Of a stretch of DNA of 6,971 bases, positions 1 to 6,235 are shown in pieces. How positions within the stretch are numbered: the stretch's first letter is position 1; every line of letters starts with the position of its first letter. The translations under genes were made by a program, and so were the position numbers. This DNA comes from an uncultured Lachnospiraceae bacterium (GTDB lineage Bacteria > Bacillota > Clostridia > Lachnospirales > Lachnospiraceae): contig CACXEL010000298.1 of NCBI GenBank assembly GCA_902766655.1, forward strand, positions 1-6,971, given 5' to 3'. A model generated the notes under the pieces. It was not told the DNA's origin. It did not search any database and worked only from the letters and a program-made list of their open reading frames with translations.

Positions 1-860
<860 letters not shown>

Positions 861-877
861 CCGTCTTCTCAGACCGC

Positions 878-932
878 AGGCCGCTTCCCATAAAGTTCCT
901 CCTCCGCGGGGATGCCGGGAGCCGGGCTTTTT
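878..932 (+). terminator. possible intrinsic terminator of tgt
   Basis: Arms 878-889 and 917-928 pair at 10 of 12 positions (one G-T, two mismatches) across a 27-nt loop, and the right arm runs directly into TTTTT (928-932). A smaller alternative, CCGG-GAG-CCGG (915-925), sits at the same place. The position 18 bases after the tgt stop is right, but the stem is imperfect and the loop is long, so this is only a moderate call. Confidence 0.4.
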
Positions 933-1006
933 ACTCAGATTGCCGGCAGGGTCTTCATTTGTCTGCCAAAGACGGACAATTGGCCCAATGTTTCCGCCGT
1001 TTGCTC

Positions 1007-1035
1007 TTGCGAAACCCGGTCGGATTGTGTATGAT
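1007..1035 (+). promoter_or_regulatory. sigma-70/sigma-A type promoter for yajC
   Basis: TTGCGA (1007-1012) and TATGAT (1030-1035) are separated by exactly 17 bases. Transcription would start near 1042, giving a leader of about 30 nt that contains the GGAGG ribosome binding site at 1060-1064. The promoter makes yajC transcription at least partly independent of tgt. Confidence 0.7.
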
Positions 1036-1071
1036 GGGTAAAGCGAATTTTTCCAAATCGGAGGTTTTATT

Positions 1072-1404
1072 ATGAACGCTATCGCACTCACCACAGCAGC
1101 TGCCGCGGGTCCTGCCAGCATGATCTCCATGGTCGTCTGGATCGTGGCCATGATCGCCATCTTCTACTTCATGCTGATCCGTCCCCAGAAGAATGAACAG
1201 AAGAGACGCACCGCCATGCTCAACGACATGGCAGTCGGCGACAGCATCGTCACCACCGGCGGTTTCTACGGCATCGTGCTTGACATCACCGAGGAGGACG
1301 TCATCGTCGAGTTCGGCAACAACAAGAACTGCCGTATTCCCATGAGAAAGTCTGCCATCGCCGAGGTCGAGAAGGCCGATTCCGCTTATAACGCCGAACC
1401 GTGA
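1072..1404 (+). CDS. yajC: Sec translocon accessory protein YajC
   Basis: Small single-pass inner-membrane protein that associates with SecDF and the SecYEG/YidC holotranslocon; it is not essential for export. The 110-residue product has the family layout: a short Ala-rich N-terminus, one hydrophobic helix at about residues 17-36, then the signature RPQ followed by a basic stretch (RPQKNEQKRR), and a small soluble domain with the conserved core VTTGGFYG and VIVEFGNN. Length matches the family (about 85-120). The ATG has GGAGG at 7 bases upstream, an ideal spacing. tgt lies upstream as in many bacteria. The usual partners secD and secF do not follow: a strong terminator closes the unit 59 bases after the stop, so yajC seems monocistronic here. 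Confidence 0.94.
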   Translation: MNAIALTTAAAAGPASMISMVVWIVAMIAIFYFMLIRPQKNEQKRRTAMLNDMAVGDSIVTTGGFYGIVLDITEEDVIVEFGNNKNCRIPMRKSAIAEVEKADSAYNAEP

Positions 1405-1462
1405 CGGCAGGGGCTGCCCGGAGCCGGATTCCCTGAAAAATGAATACAGAGACTGTTCCGGA

Positions 1463-1500
1463 GGACAGTGCTCCCGTACGGGGCGCTGTCCTTTTTCTCT
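1463..1500 (+). terminator. strong intrinsic terminator after yajC
   Basis: Arms 1463-1474 and 1480-1491 form a continuous 12-bp stem (GGACAG pairs with CTGTCC at the base; two G-T pairs inside) with a 5-nt loop CGTAC, followed at once by TTTTTCTCT (1492-1500). This is the clearest terminator in the window. An upstream segment (1453-1458) can pair with 1463-1468, the left arm of this terminator. Confidence 0.88.
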
Positions 1501-1516
1501 GCCATCAGACTGTTTT

Positions 1517-1556
1517 CCTTCCGCCGCATCCGCGTGATGGTAAATGCGAAGGAAGG
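1517..1556. repeat. imperfect inverted repeat of unknown role
   Basis: CCTTCC (1517-1522) pairs with GGAAGG (1551-1556), and CGCAT (1525-1529) with ATGCG (1544-1548), separated by a 2x2 internal loop; the apical loop is 14 nt. There is no T-run after it on either strand, so it is not a terminator. It lies in the unexplained gap before the serA promoter. Confidence 0.5.
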
Positions 1557-1629
1557 CGTACCGAAGGAATGTGCCCGGGACATACCGCGAAAAGGGGATG
1601 ACGCGGGGGCTCTTTCCTGCAATTAAAGA

Positions 1630-1658
1630 TTGAAAAAGCAGGACGTATGCGCTAAAAT
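1630..1658 (+). promoter_or_regulatory. sigma-70/sigma-A type promoter for serA
   Basis: TTGAAA (1630-1635) and TAAAAT (1653-1658) with a 17-base spacer. The expected start is near 1665, giving a leader of about 55 nt. The surrounding bases 1621-1670 are markedly AT-richer than the neighbouring coding DNA. Confidence 0.75.
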
Positions 1659-1677
1659 GTCGATTTGAATATGACGG

Positions 1678-1692
1678 GGCAGCCCGGCTGCC
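1678..1692 (+). other. leader hairpin ahead of the serA ribosome binding site
   Basis: GGCAGC (1678-1683) and GCTGCC (1687-1692) form a perfect 6-bp GC-rich stem with a CCG triloop in the 5' leader, ending 10 bases before the AAGGAG at 1703-1708. It has no T-run. It could stabilise the leader or bind a protein; no regulator is identifiable. Confidence 0.45.
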
Positions 1693-1719
1693 GTGAGCAA
1701 AGAAGGAGCAGACAACACT

Positions 1720-2880
1720 ATGTACACTTACAGATGCCTCAACAATATCTCCAAAATCGGACTTGACAAGTTCTCGGACGCTTACTCGGCCAGCGAGGAC
1801 GGGAATGTGGACGCCATCCTGGTCCGCTCCGCCAACATGAAGGAAATGACTCTTTCTGAGTCGGTCAAGTGCATTGCCCGCGCCGGCGCCGGCGTCAACA
1901 ATATTCCCGTGGAGCAGTGTGCGGAGCAGGGAATCGTTGTCTTCAATACCCCTGGCGCCAACGCCAACGGCGTCAAGGAGCTGGTCATCGCCGGCATGCT
2001 GCTGGCCTCCAGAGATATCGTGGGCGGCATCGAATGGCTTGAGAAGCAGGAGACCACGGAGGACCTGCCCAAGCGGGTAGAGAAGCAGAAGAAGCAGTTC
2101 GCCGGCCACGAAATCAGCGGCAAAAAGCTGGGCATCATCGGCCTGGGCGCCATCGGCGTCATGGTCGCCAACGCTGCCACCAGCCTCGGCATGGACGTCT
2201 ACGGATACGATCCTTTCATCTCCGTGAACGCTGCCTGGAACCTCTCGAGGGCCATCCACCATGTGACGGACCTCTCCGACATCTACAGCCAGTGCGACTA
2301 CATCACGATCCACGTTCCGCTTTCAAATGACACCCGCGGCATGATCGGCGCCGACGCCATCTCCCGCATGAAGGAAGGCGTGGTCGTCCTCAACTTCGCC
2401 CGTGACGGCCTGGTCGACGAGACCGCCATTGTCGCCGCTCTCGAGTCCGGCAAGGTCAGAAAATATGTGACGGACTTCATCACTCCGGCCATCGCCAAGG
2501 CGCCCAACACCCTGGTGACACCCCACCTGGGCGCTTCCACCGAGGAGTCCGAGGACAACTGCGCGGTCATGGCTGTCCAGTCCATCCGCGATTATCTGGA
2601 GAACGGCAATATCAGGAATTCCGTCAACTATCCGGCCTGCGACCTGGGCTCCTGCACCACGGTCGGCCGCCTGGCCATCAACCACCGCAATATCCCCAAC
2701 ATGATCGCCCAGTTCGCGGCGGTCCTGGCCGGGGACAACGTCAATATCGCCAACTTCAGCAACAAGAACCGCGGCGCCTACGCTTACAGCATTATCGACA
2801 CAGATTCGGCTCTCACCGAGAAGGTGGCGGACGAGCTCAGGTCGATCGATGGTGTTCTCAAGGTCCGGATCGTCAAGTGA
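1720..2880 (+). CDS. serA: D-3-phosphoglycerate dehydrogenase-like protein with C-terminal ACT domain
   Basis: Likely oxidises 3-phosphoglycerate to 3-phosphohydroxypyruvate with NAD, the first committed step of serine synthesis. The 386-residue product has a D-2-hydroxyacid dehydrogenase fold: RAGAGVNNI in the substrate domain, the nucleotide-binding GLGAIG (residues 141-146) with Asp164 at the strand end favouring NAD, catalytic Arg228 (FARDGLVDE) and His269 (TPHLGAST). Residues about 317-386 form an ACT domain (RLAINHRNIPNMI onward), usually a serine-sensing module. The normal catalytic Glu between Arg and His is not evident; the stretch reads TDFITPAIAKAPNT. ATG 1720 is chosen because AAGGAG (1703-1708) sits 11 bases ahead. 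An in-frame GTG at 1693 abuts a hairpin and would place that site inside the gene. It has its own promoter, and no serC is adjacent. Another 2-hydroxyacid substrate cannot be excluded. Confidence 0.88.
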   Translation: MYTYRCLNNISKIGLDKFSDAYSASEDGNVDAILVRSANMKEMTLSESVKCIARAGAGVNNIPVEQCAEQGIVVFNTPGANANGVKELVIAGMLLASRDIVGGIEWLEKQETTEDLPKRVEKQKKQFAGHEISGKKLGIIGLGAIGVMVANAATSLGMDVYGYDPFISVNAAWNLSRAIHHVTDLSDIYSQCDYITIHVPLSNDTRGMIGADAISRMKEGVVVLNFARDGLVDETAIVAALESGKVRKYVTDFITPAIAKAPNTLVTPHLGASTEESEDNCAVMAVQSIRDYLENGNIRNSVNYPACDLGSCTTVGRLAINHRNIPNMIAQFAAVLAGDNVNIANFSNKNRGAYAYSIIDTDSALTEKVADELRSIDGVLKVRIVK

Positions 2881-2901
2881 GTGTGATCGGATACTTTTTT
2901 T
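2864..2901 (+). terminator. possible intrinsic terminator overlapping the serA stop
   Basis: TCCG (2864-2867) pairs with CGGA (2888-2891), and after a one-base bulge ATC (2869-2871) pairs with GAT (2885-2887). A T-run of seven (2895-2901) follows 3 bases later. The stem is short with a large loop, but the T-run and position are right. Confidence 0.42.
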
Positions 2902-2930
2902 CCATCTTTGAGTCCATCAACTGAAAAATC

Positions 2931-2939
2931 TGGTATAAT
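2931..2939 (+). promoter_or_regulatory. extended -10 promoter for the GlgB-like gene
   Basis: TGGTATAAT gives a consensus TATAAT (2934-2939) preceded by the extended -10 TGn. The best -35 candidate, TTGAGT (2908-2913), is 20 bases away, which is too long, so the extended -10 probably carries the recognition. Transcription would start near 2946, inside the left arm of the inverted repeat at 2942-2976, leaving a leader of about 165 nt. Confidence 0.72.
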
Positions 2940-2941
2940 AA

Positions 2942-2976
2942 ACCGGTATCCGCTGACCTGGTCTCCGGATACCGGT
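2942..2976. repeat. 11-bp perfect inverted repeat at the expected transcription start
   Basis: ACCGGTATCCG (2942-2952) and CGGATACCGGT (2966-2976) are exact reverse complements around a 13-nt loop. The loop holds a further GAC-CTG-GTC mini-dyad. The left arm begins 3 bases after the -10 box, so as DNA it could be an operator that blocks the promoter. As RNA only part of the left arm would be in the transcript if the start is near 2946. No T-run follows, so it is not a terminator. Confidence 0.7.
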
Positions 2977-3027
2977 CTCGCGTTCAGGCTTCCTTTCACC
3001 GGCAGGTACGGGGAGCGGATGGCCGGA

Positions 3028-3054
3028 CTCCGAACGGGATTGTATTTCCCGGAG
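3028..3054 (+). other. second leader hairpin of the GlgB-like gene
   Basis: CGGGA (3035-3039) pairs with TCCCG (3047-3051) around a 7-nt loop; CTC (3028-3030) can pair with GAG (3052-3054) outside it. It lies in the 5' leader about 40 bases before the ribosome binding site at 3094-3100 and would not occlude it. No T-run follows. Confidence 0.4.
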
Positions 3055-3109
3055 GGAGAAGATCGCGCGAAGAGTGAATGCACAGCAAAGAGGAAAGGAG
3101 CGGACAATC

Positions 3110-5197
3110 GTGAGAATCGCCGACTATCTGGATCCTGTCAGAATAGAAAAAATCGTTCAATCCGTCGAATGCCATCCCAGGGAGGTCCTGGCTCCCAGGG
3201 TCACCAAGGACGGCCTCCTTCTGCAGGCCTATTTTCCCGGCCGGGACAAGGTCGAGGTCAGGGTGGCTTCCTCCAGGCGCCTGATCCCGATGGAGTATCA
3301 GGGCTGGGACGGCTATTATGCTGTCCTGCTTCCTTACTGGAAGCTGCAGCCCCATGTATTTGTGGCCGACGGCAGGGAATACGGGGATCCGTATGCTTTC
3401 GAAGGAATCATCTCGGCCGAGACCCGAAGCCGGTTCGGCAGCGGGATCTGCTATGACCTCTACAAACACCTGGGCGCCCATCCGGTGACCGTCGACAAGC
3501 AGAGCGGCGTTCATTTTGCCGTCTGGGCACCGAACGCGGTCCGCGTCAGCGTGGTCGGGGACTTCAACGACTGGGATGGCCGGCGCCACCCCATGGAACT
3601 GTGTGAGGAGTCGGGCATCTTTGAGCTGTTCATTCCGCTCCTGGGAGAGGATACCCGTTACCGCTATGAGATCAAGCTGGCGGATGGGCTGACCTACACG
3701 CGCCCGGATCCCTGCGGGAACTATTTCCTGGAAAATGCAGCCATGCCTGTTGTCTGCGCGCTGGGCTACCGCTGGCATGACAAGAGCTATATGGAAAAGC
3801 GCAGAAAGAAGCTTCCGGGCGAGGAGGCCACGGCAATCTATGAGTGCTCCCTGCCGGATACCGGCTTCGTCGCGCCGGGGCAGGAGAGGAGCTATCGCTC
3901 CATCGCGGATGCCCTGGTCCCCTACGTGAAGGAGAGGGGCTACACCCATATTCAGGTCCTTCCGGTCATGGAATATCCGGACAACCCTTACCATACCAGC
4001 GGCTACTATGCTCCTTCCTCCCGCCTGGGGACACCCCAGGACTTCAAGTATTTCGTGGACAGGGCCCACAAGGCCGGCCTCGGTGTGATCCTGACCTGGA
4101 CGCCCGGGCAGTTCTCGGCGGACGACAGGTTCCTTGCTGCCTTTGACGGCACCTTCCTCTACGAGCACAAGGACCCACGGCAGGGCGTCCATCCCCTTTA
4201 CGGGAACAGGCTTTTTAACTACGGCCGGCCGGAGGTCAGGAACTTCCTGATCGCCAATGCCATTTTCTGGATCCGCGAGTACCATGTGGACGGCCTCCAC
4301 ATGGACGGCTGCTCCACGATCCTCCGCCTGGATTTCGGCCGGGCCCGCGGCAGCTGGGTCCCCAACATATTCGGAGGAAATGACAACCTGGACGGCATCG
4401 AGTTCCTGAAGCACATGAACTCCGTGATCCATCGGGATTACCCGGACGTATTTCTCTCCCTGGAGGAGGATATCGACTACCCCATGACCACCGGTGCGGT
4501 GGAGGAGGGCGGTCTGGGCTTCCACTTCAAGTGGAACCTCCACTTCACCGACAATATGATCGATTTCCTCGGCAGGGACGAGCAGGGCCGGCAGGCGCGA
4601 TACGACGTTCTGACCCACCCCATGCTCCACAACTATATGGACAGGCAGATGCTCTCCCTCTCCCGGGGACTCGGCTTCTTTGACGCCGGCCTTTTCCGCG
4701 GCAAGATCGCCGGAGAAGGATCAGCCTGCGAAGCGCTTCTCAGGGCGGCCTATACCTTCATGGTCTGTCATCCCGGCGCCAAGCTTTTCGCCGAGGGGGA
4801 GGATGAAGGCAGAGAGTTCGCGGATGCTCTTCTGGGGCTTCTGCGGTCGGAAAGGGCCCTTTCAGCCCTCGACTTCGAGGAGGCGGGCTTTTGCTGGATC
4901 AACAATATGGATGCGGCACATAACGTCATATCCTATCAGAGGCGGGACGACGCAGGGAACGAGCTCCTGATCGTATGCAATTTTTCCGATTATGCCCGGC
5001 CTTACTACGCCATCGGGGCGGAAGCTGGAGCGGTCTACACTGAGATCCTCAACACCGACGACGAGCGCTTCGGCGGAACGGGAGGCCGCAATTCCGGAGA
5101 AATGACTGCCGTGAGCGGCCCCGCGGATGGGAGGAACGGCCATCTGACCCTGTCCCTGGCAAGGCTCAGCGCCTGCGTGCTGAAGAGAAAGAGATAA
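3110..5197 (+). CDS. degenerate GlgB-like (GH13, CBM48) protein, probably altered or no branching activity
   Basis: The 695-residue product follows the 1,4-alpha-glucan branching enzyme plan: an N-terminal beta domain (about 10-105), CBM48 (about 130-215, GVHFAVWAPNAVRVSVVGDFNDWD), a GH13 barrel (about 240-575) and a C-terminal beta domain (about 587-695, ending with an EILNTDDERFGG-type stretch). GlgB landmarks such as FDGTFLYEHKDPRQG, FNYGRPEVRNFL and EEGGLGFHFKWN are clear. Nucleophile Asp399 (GLHMDG), Glu452 (LEED) and Tyr294 remain. The active site is otherwise eroded: DWVPxH reads TWTPGQ (Thr329, Gln334), the RxD Arg is His397, and the SHDEV His-Asp is Arg519-Gly520. About two dozen residues after GREF are missing relative to GlgB. 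No frameshift or stop is present, so it appears maintained. GTG 3110 is chosen for AAAGGAG at 9-base spacing; GTG 3074 lacks a well-spaced site. It may bind glycogen or starch, or act as a regulatory partner. Confidence 0.85.
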   Translation: MRIADYLDPVRIEKIVQSVECHPREVLAPRVTKDGLLLQAYFPGRDKVEVRVASSRRLIPMEYQGWDGYYAVLLPYWKLQPHVFVADGREYGDPYAFEGIISAETRSRFGSGICYDLYKHLGAHPVTVDKQSGVHFAVWAPNAVRVSVVGDFNDWDGRRHPMELCEESGIFELFIPLLGEDTRYRYEIKLADGLTYTRPDPCGNYFLENAAMPVVCALGYRWHDKSYMEKRRKKLPGEEATAIYECSLPDTGFVAPGQERSYRSIADALVPYVKERGYTHIQVLPVMEYPDNPYHTSGYYAPSSRLGTPQDFKYFVDRAHKAGLGVILTWTPGQFSADDRFLAAFDGTFLYEHKDPRQGVHPLYGNRLFNYGRPEVRNFLIANAIFWIREYHVDGLHMDGCSTILRLDFGRARGSWVPNIFGGNDNLDGIEFLKHMNSVIHRDYPDVFLSLEEDIDYPMTTGAVEEGGLGFHFKWNLHFTDNMIDFLGRDEQGRQARYDVLTHPMLHNYMDRQMLSLSRGLGFFDAGLFRGKIAGEGSACEALLRAAYTFMVCHPGAKLFAEGEDEGREFADALLGLLRSERALSALDFEEAGFCWINNMDAAHNVISYQRRDDAGNELLIVCNFSDYARPYYAIGAEAGAVYTEILNTDDERFGGTGGRNSGEMTAVSGPADGRNGHLTLSLARLSACVLKRKR

Positions 5198-5219
5198 CTG
5201 CCGGGCCTGGCTAAATAAT

Positions 5220-5248
5220 ATGACATAAAGTATTACAACAGGTATTAT
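5220..5248 (+). promoter_or_regulatory. promoter island upstream of mscS
   Basis: ATGACA (5220-5225) and TATTAT (5243-5248) are 17 bases apart within a 40-base AT-rich island in otherwise GC-rich DNA. AATAATA (5214-5220) and TATTATT (5243-5249) are also exact inverted repeats, so the second arm overlaps the -10 box. The implied start, near 5255, falls just past the ATG at 5252, which bears on which start codon is used. Confidence 0.55.
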
Positions 5249-5251
5249 TAA

Positions 5252-6139
5252 ATGGATTATATTTCTGGAACTTTAGTCTCCACCACCGAGGAAATAGCCG
5301 ATATGGCTGATCTGGCCACGCGGGCCCTTCCCGTGGCGGCCAGGTTCCTGGTCAACGCCACCCTGGCCTTCGTCTGCTACCTGATCGGCAGCAAGCTGAT
5401 CGGCTGGGCTACCGGGCTCCTCAGGAAGGGGCTTCAGAAGAAAGGGGTGGAGGTCACTACGGGAGAGTACGTGGTCTCCGGTATCCAGATCCTGGCCAGG
5501 ACGGTCCTCATTCTCGTGATCGTCGGGCAGCTGGGTCTTCAGCAGGGGACCATTGTCGCGGCTATAGGATCTCTGGGCGTCGGCATCGGCCTGGCCCTCC
5601 AGGGCGCCGCCACCAATCTTGCCGGCGGTATTCTCCTCCTGGTCCACAAGCCCTTCAAGGTCGGCGACTTTATTGTGGAGGTCAGCGAGGGAAATGAAGG
5701 CTTTGTCAAGGAAATCAGCCTCCTCTACACTACGCTCGTCTCCCTTGGCGGCAGGACCATCACTATTCCAAATCAGAAGCTGACGGACGCATCTGTCGTC
5801 AACATGACGGCATCCGGCTTCTGGATCCTCGATATCACTGTCGGCATCCACTATGACGACGATCTCCGCAGGGCCAAGGAGATCATGCTGGACGTGATCC
5901 GCAACGATCCCGCGGTCCTCCAGGATATGGATATCATGTGCGCGCTGACCTCCCTGGGCGAGCATTCCGTCGATCTGACGGTCCGTGCCTACACGGCCGT
6001 CTCTGACCACTTTACGGCGGACTGGCGGGTCCGGGAGAACATCAAGCTGGCCTTCGACGAGGCGGGCATCACCATCGCCTTCAACCAGCTGGATGTCCAT
6101 CTGGACGCCCCTGCGCCGCTTCCCGCGGAGCGGGATTGA
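5252..6139 (+). CDS. mscS: MscS-family small-conductance mechanosensitive channel
   Basis: Membrane-tension-gated channel that releases solutes on hypo-osmotic shock; it acts as a homoheptamer in the cytoplasmic membrane. The 295-residue product (E. coli MscS has 286) shows TM1 at about 31-52, TM2 at about 74-94, and the pore helix TM3 at about 99-131 with GVGIGLALQGAATNLAGG. The positions matching the E. coli Leu105/Leu109 constriction are Val110 and Leu114, and the kink Gln-Gly is 117-118. The cytoplasmic beta domain follows (HKPFKVGDFI, TIPNQKL), then the alpha-beta domain to the C-terminus. ATG 5252 has only a weak AGG upstream. ATG 5303 has GAGGA at 10 bases and would give 278 residues with TM1 intact; a promoter overlapping 5252 favours it. 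The longer form is listed because its N-terminal length resembles MscS. The GlgB-like gene ends 54 bases upstream. Confidence 0.93.
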   Translation: MDYISGTLVSTTEEIADMADLATRALPVAARFLVNATLAFVCYLIGSKLIGWATGLLRKGLQKKGVEVTTGEYVVSGIQILARTVLILVIVGQLGLQQGTIVAAIGSLGVGIGLALQGAATNLAGGILLLVHKPFKVGDFIVEVSEGNEGFVKEISLLYTTLVSLGGRTITIPNQKLTDASVVNMTASGFWILDITVGIHYDDDLRRAKEIMLDVIRNDPAVLQDMDIMCALTSLGEHSVDLTVRAYTAVSDHFTADWRVRENIKLAFDEAGITIAFNQLDVHLDAPAPLPAERD

Positions 6140-6147
6140 ACGGCGCA
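6112..6147 (+). other. compound hairpin spanning the mscS stop codon
   Basis: The outer stem TGCGCCG (6112-6118) pairs perfectly with CGGCGCA (6141-6147). Inside it TCCCGC (6121-6126) pairs perfectly with GCGGGA (6130-6135) around a GGA loop. This gives 13 GC-rich pairs with the TGA stop (6137-6139) in the right-hand internal loop. There is no T-run, so it is not a standard intrinsic terminator; it may protect the mRNA 3' end or limit read-through into the next gene. Confidence 0.55.
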
Positions 6148-6167
6148 TGGATCTTTGGTCTGTCATT

Positions 6168-6187
6168 CCTCGCGGTGCCCGCGAAGG
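6168..6187 (+). other. hairpin between mscS and the DUF308 gene
   Basis: CGCGG (6171-6175) pairs with CCGCG (6179-6183) around a TGC loop, extended by CCT/AGG (6168-6170 with 6185-6187) past one bulged A. No T-run follows. With the hairpin at 6112-6147 it makes the 96-base gap unusually structured. Confidence 0.4.
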
Positions 6188-6235
6188 CAGGGCTGATCAG
6201 TGACGGCTTCATCGGCTCTTTGAGGGGAGAGTGCT

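Larger units (their letters stand above)
1405..1719 (+). other. 315-base intergenic region between yajC and serA
   Basis: No convincing gene. It contains the yajC terminator (1463-1500), an imperfect hairpin (1517-1556), an interrupted palindrome ATGTGCCCGGGACAT (1569-1583), the serA promoter (1630-1658) and a leader hairpin (1678-1692). The stretch 1500-1625 is otherwise unexplained. Confidence 0.7.

Noticed and set aside
1577..1589. T-box-like ACCGCG motif before serA
   Set aside because: The preceding bases do not match the conserved AGGGTGG part, no specifier stem or following terminator is visible, and the serA promoter lies downstream of it.
1440..1599. Possible small gene of about 50 codons after yajC
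   Set aside because: It lacks a properly spaced ribosome binding site and spans the strong terminator at 1463-1500.
1693..1719. GTG at 1693 as an upstream start for serA
   Set aside because: It directly abuts a stable hairpin, has no Shine-Dalgarno sequence, and the good AAGGAG at 1703-1708 serves ATG 1720. The extra nine residues do not resemble the start of SerA proteins.
955..2313. Minus-strand open frame of 452 codons across yajC and serA
   Set aside because: It runs through two real genes, a promoter and a strong terminator in the opposite sense and has an unnatural Asp/Gly/His-rich product.
3074..3109. GTG at 3074 as the start of the GlgB-like gene
   Set aside because: The nearest GGAGG is about 16 or more bases away, whereas AAAGGAG at 3094-3100 is well spaced for GTG 3110.
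2996..4630. Long open frame of 544 codons on the minus strand opposite the GlgB-like gene
   Set aside because: It lies wholly antisense to a clearly conserved coding region, its protein has no recognisable domain and biased composition, and GC-rich codon usage routinely opens such antisense frames.
5273..6166. Minus-strand open frame of 297 codons opposite mscS
   Set aside because: It mirrors the mscS frame; the product is charged, low in recognisable motifs and shows no membrane segments or family signature.
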